Shown piece by piece: positions 1 to 5,320 of a stretch of 5,336 nucleotides of DNA. Position 1 is the first letter of the stretch, and each line of letters begins with the position of its first letter. Source of the DNA: Ruminococcaceae bacterium UBA945 (GTDB lineage Bacteria; Bacillota; Clostridia; Oscillospirales; Acutalibacteraceae); NCBI GenBank assembly GCA_002293315.1, contig DBCZ01000051.1, positions 2,004 to 7,339 of the forward strand, given 5' to 3'. A program made the position numbers and the translations under genes. The notes under the pieces are model-generated. The model did no database searches, was not told the origin of the DNA, and was given only the letters and a program-made list of their open reading frames with translations.

Positions 1-725
1 GCGTTGTCTCCCGCGCCGCCGACAACCGGGGTTCCCGCCAAAAGCCCTGTCAGTTCTGCGGCCTGCGCCGAAACTACGCCCGTAATCTCAGGAGATTCAT
101 AGACCTTCGGCAGCAAGGCTTTATCTATGCCGAGCTTTTCAAGCACCTCATCACTCCACTGGCGGCGGGGTATGTCGAGCAGCTGCATGCCGGAGGCGTC
201 GGAGACCTCGGTGGCAAAATCGCCCGTGAGCATGAAGCGGATATAGTCCTTCGGCAGAAGGATATGCGCGGTCTTGGCATAAATCTCCGGCTCATTATTG
301 CGCACCCAGAGGATTTTCGAGGCCGTGAAGCCCGTGAGGGCTGGGTTCGCCGTAATTTCAATTAACTTATCAGCGCCGACCATTTCCGTAATTTCGGCGC
401 ATTCCTTGGCTGTGCGCTGGTCGCACCATATTATCGAGCGCCGAAGCACATTATTGCCGGCGTCAAGCATTACGAGCCCGTGCATCTGCCCTGAAATGCC
501 GATGCCCTTGATGTCTGCCGGATTTACGCCGCTTTGAGAAATCACGGCCCTCAGCGTATCGCGTGCGGCAATCCACCAGTCAGCCGGCTCCTGCTCCGCC
601 CAGCCGTTTTTCTCCTGATAAAGGGGGTATTCAATCGTTTTGCCGAGGACGGCATTCCCCTCTTTGTCAAAAAGCACGGTCTTTGTGCCGCTTGTGCCTA
701 AATCTATGCCTATTACATATTCCAT
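1..725 (-). CDS. xylB: Xylulokinase-type FGGY carbohydrate kinase, N-terminal half (3' end cut by window edge)
   Basis: ATP-dependent cytoplasmic sugar kinase; the family phosphorylates D-xylulose or related ketoses and polyols. Reading leftward from the ATG at 725-723, 241 complete codons are present, about half of the usual length near 490-500, so most of the C-terminal ATPase domain is missing from view. Visible motifs are the phosphate loop DLGTSGTK (residues 8-15), WAEQEPADWW (42-51), the xylulokinase signature SGQMHG (78-83), IIWCDQR, LLPKDYIR, SDASG, and GGAGDN near residue 240. The Asp of GGAGDN aligns with the catalytic base of E. coli XylB (Asp233). Glycerol kinases instead carry DQGTTSSR near the N-terminus, so glycerol is unlikely as substrate. 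A GGAGG site lies 6 nt before the ATG. It is divergent from the oxidoreductase operon. Family assignment is firm; the exact substrate (xylulose or another ketose or polyol) is inferred. Confidence 0.93.
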   Translation of the reverse strand, partial: MEYVIGIDLGTSGTKTVLFDKEGNAVLGKTIEYPLYQEKNGWAEQEPADWWIAARDTLRAVISQSGVNPADIKGIGISGQMHGLVMLDAGNNVLRRSIIWCDQRTAKECAEITEMVGADKLIEITANPALTGFTASKILWVRNNEPEIYAKTAHILLPKDYIRFMLTGDFATEVSDASGMQLLDIPRRQWSDEVLEKLGIDKALLPKVYESPEITGVVSAQAAELTGLLAGTPVVGGAGDN

Positions 726-731
726 TTTAAG

Positions 732-736
732 CCTCC
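732..736 (-). promoter_or_regulatory. Ribosome binding site of the FGGY kinase gene
   Basis: On the minus strand the bases read GGAGG, 6 nt before the ATG at 725-723. This is a near-perfect Shine-Dalgarno sequence at good spacing and supports that start codon. Confidence 0.85.
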
Positions 737-755
737 GTTTTGAAAACTTAACCTC

Positions 756-784
756 ATTTTCGCCTATATAAGGAAAACTGTCAA
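756..784 (-). promoter_or_regulatory. Predicted sigma-70/SigA promoter of the FGGY kinase gene
   Basis: On the minus strand a perfect -35 hexamer TTGACA (784-779) is followed after 17 bp by GAAAAT (761-756), a 4/6 match to the -10 consensus. Transcription would start near 749-750 and give a 5' UTR of about 25 nt containing the GGAGG site. The -35 box and spacing are good, but the -10 is weak, so the promoter may depend on an activator. Confidence 0.55.
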
Positions 785-794
785 GAGTTTCTCC
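772..794. promoter_or_regulatory. Imperfect inverted repeat, candidate shared operator
   Basis: The arms are GGAAAACT (772-779) and AGTTTCTCC (786-794). They are complementary over 8 bp if one base (C791) is bulged, and are separated by 6 bp. The repeat covers the -35 box of the leftward promoter and ends just before the -35 box of the rightward one, so a bound regulator could act on both. No regulator gene is in the window, and the imperfect symmetry means chance is possible. Confidence 0.3.
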
Positions 795-795
795 C

Positions 796-824
796 TTTAC
801 TGAATGCCTGATTCGTGGTATATT
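796..824 (+). promoter_or_regulatory. Predicted sigma-70/SigA promoter of the five-gene operon
   Basis: A -35-like TTTACT (796-801, 4/6 match) is followed after 17 bp by TATATT (819-824, 5/6 match) preceded by TGG, an extended -10 of the TGn type favoured in Gram-positive bacteria. Transcription would start near 831 and leave a 5' UTR of about 55 nt that contains the 7-bp repeats and the ribosome binding site. Confidence 0.6.
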
Positions 825-849
825 ACTCTGGGATAGTTTTGAGATATTA

Positions 850-870
850 GCCATTGGCCATTGGCAATGA
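850..870 (+). repeat. Tandem heptamer repeat in the operon 5' UTR
   Basis: Two exact copies of GCCATTG (850-856, 857-863) are followed by a degenerate third unit GCAATGA (864-870). The run ends 3 bp before the AGGAGG ribosome binding site. A related heptamer run lies at the other end of the operon (5216-5243). The copy number is small, so function cannot be claimed from sequence alone. Confidence 0.7.
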
Positions 871-873
871 TAT

Positions 874-879
874 AGGAGG
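874..879 (+). promoter_or_regulatory. Ribosome binding site that decides the first start codon of the operon
   Basis: AGGAGG lies 4 nt before the ATG at 884 and 7 nt before the ATG at 887. The spacing favours 887. It also rules against the in-frame TTG at 854, which is upstream of this site and lies in the heptamer repeat. Confidence 0.85.
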
Positions 880-886
880 ACACATG

Positions 887-2335
887 ATGTTCGATGCGGT
901 TATAATCGGCGCGGGCGTAACCGGCAGCGCGATTGCGAGAGAGCTTGCGAGATATGAGGCGAAAATATGCGTTCTGGAGAAGAACGCCGATGTCTGCGAG
1001 GGGACGTCAAAGGCGAACTCGGCGCTTATTCACGCGGGCTTTGACGCCGAGCCCGGAACGATGAAGGCGAAGATGAACGCCAAGGGCAACGCGATGATGG
1101 ATAAAATAAGCGCGGAGCTTGACGTGCCGTTTGAGAGAATCGGCGCGCTTGTCTGCTGCTTTGATGAAAGCGGCATTCCCGCACTTGAGGAGCTGCTTGA
1201 AAAGGGCAGGAAAAACGGAATCCCCGATTTGGAGATAGTGGACGCCAAAAAGGCGAAGGAGCTCGAGCCGGCGTTGCAGGATAACATCGTCGCGGCGCTT
1301 TGGGCGCAGACCTCGGGCATAACCTGCCCGTTTGAGCTGACGATTGGCTTTGCGGAAAACGCCGCGATGAATGGCGTGGAATTCAGGCTCAACACAACAG
1401 TGAGCGGAATTGAAAAAACTGACGGCGGCTACCGCATAGAGACGAGCGGCGGCGCGGTGGGGGCGAAAGCCGTGATAAATGCGGCGGGGATTTACGCAGA
1501 TGAAATCCACAATATGGTTTGCGGGGATAAGATAAAAATAACCCCGCGCAAGGGAGAGTATAATCTGCTGGACAGAGCCGCCAAGGGCCTTGTGAGGCAC
1601 ACGGTCTTCCTGCTGCCGACGAAGCTCGGCAAGGGCGTGCTTGTGACGCCGACCATTTTCGGCAACCCGCTCGTCGGGCCGACATCAGTGGATATTGACG
1701 ACAAGGAGCAGAACCGCACAAGCACAGACGGCCTGAATGAGGTGCGCGAGAAATCCTCAACCAGCGTGAAGAATGTGCCGCTCGGCATGACGATAACCTC
1801 GTTTGCGGGGCTGAGGGCGCACATGGATATTACAGACGGCTCAGACGATTTTATCCTCGGCGAGACGGCCGAGGGCTTCTTTGACGCCGCGGGGATTGAA
1901 TCCCCCGGGCTTTCGTCTTCGCCGGCAATCGGGGAATATATTGCGGAGATGGTTGCGAAAAAGCTGGATTTGAAACGAAACGAAGGCTTCAACCCGAATA
2001 GAAAAAGGGTAAAGCACCTGCTGTGGCTCGGCATGGAGGAGCGCAAAAGGCTGATTGAGGAAAACCCGGCCTACGGCGCGATTGTCTGTCGCTGCGAGGA
2101 GGTCTCCGAGGGTGAAATCCTTGACGCGATACACCGCCCGCTGGGCGCGACGACGCTCGACGGCGTGAAGCGGCGCACAAGAGCCACTACGGGCAGATGT
2201 CAGGCGGGCTTTTGCTCGCCGAGGATAATGGAGATTCTGGCGCGCGAGCTGAATTTACCGCTGACGCAGATAAAGAAAAACGGCGGCGCTTCGGTAGAGG
2301 TGATTGAAAAAACGCGAAAGGGGGCACAGATATGA
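887..2335 (+). CDS. GlpA-like FAD-dependent oxidoreductase with C-terminal BFD-type [2Fe-2S] domain (probable glycerol-3-phosphate dehydrogenase type)
   Basis: Flavoprotein of the DAO/COG0579 group, 482 aa. The N-terminal Rossmann motif is GAGVTG (residues 8-13), with an acidic FAD-ribose ligand at Glu31, then GTSKANSALIHAGFD (39-53), typical of GlpA and L-2-hydroxyglutarate oxidase relatives. Late in the DAO domain are the FAGLRAHMD and GIESPGLSSSPAIGEY segments. The C-terminal part carries four cysteines as C401-x-C403 and C438-x4-C443, the pattern of the BFD-like [2Fe-2S] domain. Relatives encoded beside glycerol kinase in Thermotoga and Clostridia are annotated as glycerol-3-phosphate dehydrogenase. 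The likely reaction is oxidation of a 2-hydroxy polyol phosphate to the keto form (glycerol 3-phosphate to dihydroxyacetone phosphate), passing electrons to the next two gene products. No membrane segment is seen. ATG 887 is preferred (7 nt from AGGAGG); ATG 884 is possible. Family certain, substrate inferred; lhgO-like activity is the main alternative. Confidence 0.92.
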   Translation: MFDAVIIGAGVTGSAIARELARYEAKICVLEKNADVCEGTSKANSALIHAGFDAEPGTMKAKMNAKGNAMMDKISAELDVPFERIGALVCCFDESGIPALEELLEKGRKNGIPDLEIVDAKKAKELEPALQDNIVAALWAQTSGITCPFELTIGFAENAAMNGVEFRLNTTVSGIEKTDGGYRIETSGGAVGAKAVINAAGIYADEIHNMVCGDKIKITPRKGEYNLLDRAAKGLVRHTVFLLPTKLGKGVLVTPTIFGNPLVGPTSVDIDDKEQNRTSTDGLNEVREKSSTSVKNVPLGMTITSFAGLRAHMDITDGSDDFILGETAEGFFDAAGIESPGLSSSPAIGEYIAEMVAKKLDLKRNEGFNPNRKRVKHLLWLGMEERKRLIEENPAYGAIVCRCEEVSEGEILDAIHRPLGATTLDGVKRRTRATTGRCQAGFCSPRIMEILARELNLPLTQIKKNGGASVEVIEKTRKGAQI

Positions 2336-3654
2336 AACCCCAAAGCAGATATAACATCGTCATCATAGGCGGGGGTCCTGCGGGGCTCGCTGCGGCGGTG
2401 GCGGCAAAAAAAGCGGGCGAGGAAAGCATTCTGATAATTGAGCGCGAGGCGGAGCTGGGCGGAATTCTCAACCAGTGCATACACAACGGCTTCGGGCTTC
2501 ACACATTCGGCGAAGAGCTGACAGGGCCTGAATACGCGCAGAAATACATTGATATGGTTGAGAATGAGGGGATAGAGTATGTTCTCTCGACGACAGTTAT
2601 AAACATAGACGGAAACAAAACGATTACGGCTGTAAGCCGCGAGAACGGCCTTATGCAAATTGATGCGAAGGCAATAGTGCTGGCGATGGGCTGCCGCGAG
2701 CGCCCGCGCGGCTCACTGAGGATACCCGGATTCAACCCCGCGGGGATTTTCTCGGCGGGCACGGCGCAGAAGCTTGTGAACATCGACGGGTATATGCCGG
2801 GCAGAACGGTCGTGATTCTCGGCAGCGGGGACATCGGGCTGATTATGGCGCGCCGAATGACGCTTGAGGGCGCAAATGTGAAGCTCGTCGCGGAGCTGAT
2901 GCCGTTCTCCGGTGGGCTGAACAGAAATATCGTGCAGTGCCTCAATGATTACAATATCCCGTTGAAGCTCAGCCACACGGTTGTGGATATAGACGGCAAG
3001 GAGAGGCTGCGCGGGATAACTCTCGCACAGGTGGACGAGAACCTGCGCCCGATAGCGGGCACGGAGGAGTATGTCGAGTGCGACACCTTGCTTTTATCTG
3101 TGGGGCTTATACCCGAGAACGAGCTTTCAAAGCAAATAGGCGTTGAGCTTTCGGGCAAAACTAACGGCCCGCTCGTGAATGAGCGGCTGGAGACGAACGT
3201 AGGCGGGGTTTTTGCCTGCGGAAACGTGCTGCATGTGCATGATTTGGTAGATTACGTCTCCGAGGAGGCCGAGGCGGCGGGCAGGAACGCGGCGGAATAT
3301 GCGGCGGGAAGGGCCGGAGATTCACGGCAAAACGAGATAGATATAGTGCCCGAGGGAATGGTGAGATATACGGTTCCCGTGAGGATTGATTTGGAGCGGG
3401 CCGATGAAAAAACCGTGGTGCGCTTCCGTGTGGCGGATAAGATTCCCGGCGGCGTGATTCATGCGTCGGTTGAGAAAAACGGCGAAAGGAAGGAAATTCT
3501 CCGCCGCAAGAAGAGAATTCTGGCGCCGGGCGAGATGGAGCAGATTCTCCTGAAAAAAGAGGATATTCTGGGCGCGGAGAGGATTATAATCTCGGCGGGA
3601 ACCTCGGCGGGCATATCGGCGGGCACAGATGAGAAAGCGGGGGCGACGAAATGA
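2332..3654 (+). CDS. FAD/NAD(P)-binding oxidoreductase, electron-transfer partner of the GlpA-like subunit
   Basis: Two-dinucleotide-domain flavoprotein (COG0446, pyridine nucleotide-disulfide oxidoreductase fold), 440 aa. The FAD motif is GGGPAG (13-18) and is followed by GGILNQCIHNGFG (43-55), a signature of this partner subfamily. A second Rossmann motif GSGDIG (164-169) should bind NAD(P)H. The late FAD motif is ACGN (295-298), followed by VHDLVDYVSEEAEAAGRNAAEY. The active CxxC of true disulfide reductases is absent; Cys49 and Cys121 stand alone, so it is a flavin-to-nicotinamide or flavin-to-iron-sulfur transfer subunit rather than a thiol reductase. About 100 residues after the FAD motif form a charged C-terminal extension ending in a SAGT-type repeat. 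It overlaps the gene before it and the gene after it by ATGA, with a G-rich Shine-Dalgarno (2317-2324) 7 nt upstream. Comparable flavoproteins occur in dye-linked proline dehydrogenase and HcnABC-type complexes. Direction of electron flow is inferred. Confidence 0.9.
   Translation: MKPQSRYNIVIIGGGPAGLAAAVAAKKAGEESILIIEREAELGGILNQCIHNGFGLHTFGEELTGPEYAQKYIDMVENEGIEYVLSTTVINIDGNKTITAVSRENGLMQIDAKAIVLAMGCRERPRGSLRIPGFNPAGIFSAGTAQKLVNIDGYMPGRTVVILGSGDIGLIMARRMTLEGANVKLVAELMPFSGGLNRNIVQCLNDYNIPLKLSHTVVDIDGKERLRGITLAQVDENLRPIAGTEEYVECDTLLLSVGLIPENELSKQIGVELSGKTNGPLVNERLETNVGGVFACGNVLHVHDLVDYVSEEAEAAGRNAAEYAAGRAGDSRQNEIDIVPEGMVRYTVPVRIDLERADEKTVVRFRVADKIPGGVIHASVEKNGERKEILRRKKRILAPGEMEQILLKKEDILGAERIIISAGTSAGISAGTDEKAGATK
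3592..3627 (+). repeat. In-frame 12-bp tandem repeat at the 3' end of the second oxidoreductase gene
   Basis: Three 12-bp units (3592-3603, 3604-3615, 3616-3627), each starting TCGGCGGG, encode SAGT-SAGI-SAGT (residues 421-432). The unit keeps frame, so copy-number change would only alter tail length. The repeat lies 23 bp before the ATG of the next gene. Confidence 0.85.
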
Positions 3655-4037
3655 TACATGAGCTGATTTGCATACGCTGCCCGCTTGGGTGCGGCTTGAA
3701 GGTGGACGTTGACGAGAAGAGCAGAGAGGTGCTTTCCGTGGCAGGCAACTCCTGCCCGCTGGGGCTTGAATACGGCAAAAACGAGGTGATTTCGCCTATG
3801 CGCACCGTGACCTCGACGGTTACGCTTTCCGGCGGCGAGTGTCCGCTGGTGCCTGTGAAAACGGCTCATGAAGTGCCAAAGGCGAGGATAGGCGCGGTGA
3901 TGGAAGAGATAGTCAAGGCGGCGGCGAAGGCCCCGGTGAAAATCGGCGATGTGATAATCAAAAACGTGGCGGGAACAGGCGTTGACGTCATAGCCACGAG
4001 AAATATAAAGGCGGGTAAGGCTAATGAGCTTGGATAA
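3651..4037 (+). CDS. DUF1667 protein with conserved cysteines, predicted small iron-sulfur subunit
   Basis: 128-aa soluble protein of the DUF1667/COG3862 family, described only as having conserved cysteine pairs and always found beside oxidoreductases like the two upstream. Cysteines are C7-x2-C10-x3-C14-x20-C35, with a further C64. C35 sits in NSCPLG and C14 is followed by a beta-strand-like GLKVDVDE. This spacing resembles the N-terminal [4Fe-4S] domain of molybdopterin oxidoreductases. The C-terminal half contains the family-typical PVKTAHEVPKA and PVKIGDVIIKNVAGTGVDV segments. It starts with an ATGA overlap after a GGGGG site (3639-3643) and overlaps the HAD gene by 14 bp. The inferred role is to carry electrons between the two flavoproteins or to an external acceptor, in place of GlpC. 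Family membership is firm; the cluster is a prediction from cysteine spacing. Confidence 0.9.
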   Translation: MIHELICIRCPLGCGLKVDVDEKSREVLSVAGNSCPLGLEYGKNEVISPMRTVTSTVTLSGGECPLVPVKTAHEVPKARIGAVMEEIVKAAAKAPVKIGDVIIKNVAGTGVDVIATRNIKAGKANELG

Positions 4038-4746
4038 AAGGATAACAACGGTAATGCTTGACCTCGACGGCACGCTTCTGCCGATGGACGCCGAGGTTTT
4101 CACAAACGCATATTTCTCCGAGATAGCAAAGAAGGCTGTGCCGCTCGGCTATGAGCCGAAGGCGGTTATTGCCGGCATCTGGAGCGCCACGAAAAAGATG
4201 ATGGCGAATGACGGAAGCAAAGCGAATATAGACGTTTTCTGGGAGAATTTTCAAGAGGAAATGGGTGAAAACTCTATTGCACTTAAAGAGCATTTTGATG
4301 ATTTTTACACGCGTGAGTTCCATAACGTCAAAGCTGCGACGGGCGAGAACGCCGCCGCGAGGGAGCTTATCGACGGGCTGAAGGCCGGAGGGCTGGAAAT
4401 AATCGTTGCGACGAACCCCGTCTTTCCGCTGGACGGCAACCTCACGCGCCTCTCATGGGTGGATTTGAAGCGGGATGATTTCATATATATAACGGCTTAC
4501 GAGAATTCTTCATTTTGCAAGCCGAACCCCGCTTATTATAAGGAAATCCTTGAGAAAACCGGGAAAAAGCCCGAGGAATGTCTCATGGTGGGAAATGACG
4601 TCAAGGAGGACATGGCGGCCCAAAAGGCCGGCATAGAAACCTATCTCGTCACAGATTGCCTGATAAATTCCGGCGGCGAGGATATAAGCAAATACAAACA
4701 CGGCAGCTTTGCCGAGATGATGGAATATCTGGAGATGGAAAAATGA
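4024..4746 (+). CDS. HAD-superfamily hydrolase, probable small-molecule phosphatase
   Basis: 240-aa cytoplasmic HAD hydrolase with all four motifs intact: motif I DLDGT with nucleophile Asp13 and acid/base Asp15; motif II Thr130 in VATNP; motif III Lys166 in CKPNPAYY; motif IV GNDVKED (190-196) with Asp192 and Asp196 for magnesium. A mostly helical insert of about 100 residues between motifs I and II is a C1-type cap, as in phosphoglycolate-phosphatase-like enzymes acting on small phosphorylated metabolites. It starts inside the DUF1667 gene in another frame, so translation is probably coupled; the Shine-Dalgarno match (AAGG, 4017-4020 region) is weak. Placement suggests it may remove a phosphorylated intermediate of the locus, for example a polyol or sugar phosphate, but the substrate cannot be read from the sequence. 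Confidence 0.9.
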   Translation: MSLDKRITTVMLDLDGTLLPMDAEVFTNAYFSEIAKKAVPLGYEPKAVIAGIWSATKKMMANDGSKANIDVFWENFQEEMGENSIALKEHFDDFYTREFHNVKAATGENAAARELIDGLKAGGLEIIVATNPVFPLDGNLTRLSWVDLKRDDFIYITAYENSSFCKPNPAYYKEILEKTGKKPEECLMVGNDVKEDMAAQKAGIETYLVTDCLINSGGEDISKYKHGSFAEMMEYLEMEK

Positions 4747-5222
4747 AGCTACTGATAGAAAAACGACCGTTTTCATGGGAAACGGAGTATGACGTCTACG
4801 ATGAAAAAGGCGGGTTCGCTTACCGCATAACAACCGAGCGGCGAGACAAAACCAGCGCGATTTTCATCACGAGCCAGTATGGCGGCGAGGTCGGGAAGAT
4901 AGTCAAAACGAAGCGGCTTTTTAAGACGACATATGAAATTTTCCTCGGAGACAATTACATGGGCAAGGTCAAAAAGGAAACGATGTACGGCGGCGTGACG
5001 CGGTATGTGCTGGATTATGCCCGCTGGCGGGTTTTCGGCACGATTCTCAACTGGGAGTATGATATAGTGGACGATAAATATATCGTCGCACATGCCGGAG
5101 ACGACAACATGGAGTTTGACGGCAAGTACGTCATCAATGCAGATTACTCAAACAACGAAACCCCGATTTTACTCGTCGCCCTTGCAATGGAGGCCGCCAC
5201 GGCAGACCATAAGGGCAATTGA
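4743..5222 (+). CDS. LURP-one-related (LOR)/YxjI-like protein
   Basis: 159-aa protein resembling Bacillus YxjI and the LURP-one-related family, which share a tubby-C-like beta barrel around a C-terminal helix. Supporting features are the N-terminal MKLLIEKRPFSW with YDVYDEKG, then GEVGKIVKTKRL, TTYEIFLGDNYMGKVKKE, the repeated aromatic strands WRVFGTILNWEYDI, and a hydrophobic C-terminal stretch PILLVALAMEAAT (141-153), the expected central helix. The ATG at 4743 overlaps the HAD stop (ATGA) and has GGAG (4731-4734) 8 nt upstream; upstream in-frame starts lie inside the HAD gene and have no such site. The last residues (HKGN and the stop) are encoded by a repeat that begins here. Family function in bacteria is unknown; membrane or phospholipid binding is proposed for relatives of the fold. 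No signal peptide is seen. Confidence 0.85.
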   Translation: MKLLIEKRPFSWETEYDVYDEKGGFAYRITTERRDKTSAIFITSQYGGEVGKIVKTKRLFKTTYEIFLGDNYMGKVKKETMYGGVTRYVLDYARWRVFGTILNWEYDIVDDKYIVAHAGDDNMEFDGKYVINADYSNNETPILLVALAMEAATADHKGN

Positions 5223-5290
5223 CAATTGATAATTGATAATGAGCGCAGCGACGCACGAAGTGCATAATTAAGGGCAAGGGCATAAGGGCA
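5208..5290. repeat. Short intergenic repeat element bracketed by a 10-bp direct repeat
   Basis: CATAAGGGCA occurs at 5208-5217 and again at 5281-5290. Between them are the heptamer run, a GC-rich core (5241-5263) with the small hairpin GCAC-GAA-GTGC (5253-5263), and TAATTA. AAGGGCA itself occurs four times (5211, 5270, 5276, 5284). The composition resembles short multi-copy intergenic repeats seen in clostridial genomes, recalled in general terms and not checked. There is no coding capacity. It may be a non-autonomous mobile repeat with the 10-bp copies as target duplication, or an expanded simple repeat. Confidence 0.5.
5216..5243 (+). repeat. Tandem heptamer repeat overlapping the stop codon of the last operon gene
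   Basis: The units are CAATTGA (5216-5222), CAATTGA (5223-5229), TAATTGA (5230-5236) and a degenerate TAATGAG (5237-5243). The first unit contains the TGA stop of the LURP-one-like gene. Period and core (ATTG) match the repeat at 850-870. Confidence 0.75.
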
Positions 5291-5303
5291 AAAACATTTT
5301 AAC

Positions 5304-5320
5304 CCTCTTTTTCAAAGAGG
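5304..5320. other. Hairpin near the right edge, possible terminator or repeat end
   Basis: CCTCTTT (5304-5310) and AAAGAGG (5314-5320) form a perfect 7-bp stem with a 3-nt loop. An outer pair GGGCAA (5286-5291) and TTGCCC (5323-5328) encloses it. No T-run follows on the plus strand. On the minus strand a T-rich stretch follows but not directly. Terminator function is therefore doubtful; it may be part of the intergenic repeat, which continues to the window end. Confidence 0.35.

Larger units (their letters stand above)
887..5222 (+). other. Five-gene translationally coupled operon
   Basis: Five genes on the plus strand follow one another with no gaps: overlaps are 4 bp (2332-2335), 4 bp (3651-3654), 14 bp (4024-4037) and 4 bp (4743-4746). 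No internal terminator hairpin was seen, and the only convincing promoter is upstream of the first gene. This arrangement implies one transcript with coupled translation, which suits subunits of a complex for genes one to three. That the HAD and LURP-one-like genes share the function is an inference from position only. Confidence 0.8.

Noticed and set aside
298..537. Plus-strand open frame across the kinase gene
   Set aside because: It runs antisense to strong FGGY motifs, and its translation resembles no known family.
740..770. Plus-strand TTGAAA with TATATA as a second rightward promoter
   Set aside because: The spacer is 19 bp, and the site overlaps the leftward transcript start and leader; the promoter at 796-824 is better placed with an extended -10.
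854..886. Upstream in-frame TTG start that would add 11 residues to the GlpA-like protein
   Set aside because: It lies in the heptamer repeat, has no ribosome binding site before it, and would translate through the AGGAGG that serves the ATG at 884/887. The Rossmann motif starts at the usual distance from 887.
1007..2046. Long open frames on the minus strand across the GlpA-like gene
   Set aside because: They are antisense shadows of a GC-biased gene; the translations are low in recognisable motifs and no ribosome binding sites support them.
4656..4742. Upstream in-frame extension of the LURP-one-like gene
   Set aside because: The extension is inside the HAD gene in another frame, has an arginine-rich composition unlike the family, and the ATG at 4743 has a good GGAG site and family-typical N-terminus.
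5253..5263. GCAC-GAA-GTGC hairpin as operon terminator
   Set aside because: The stem is only 4 bp and no T-run follows, so intrinsic termination is unlikely.
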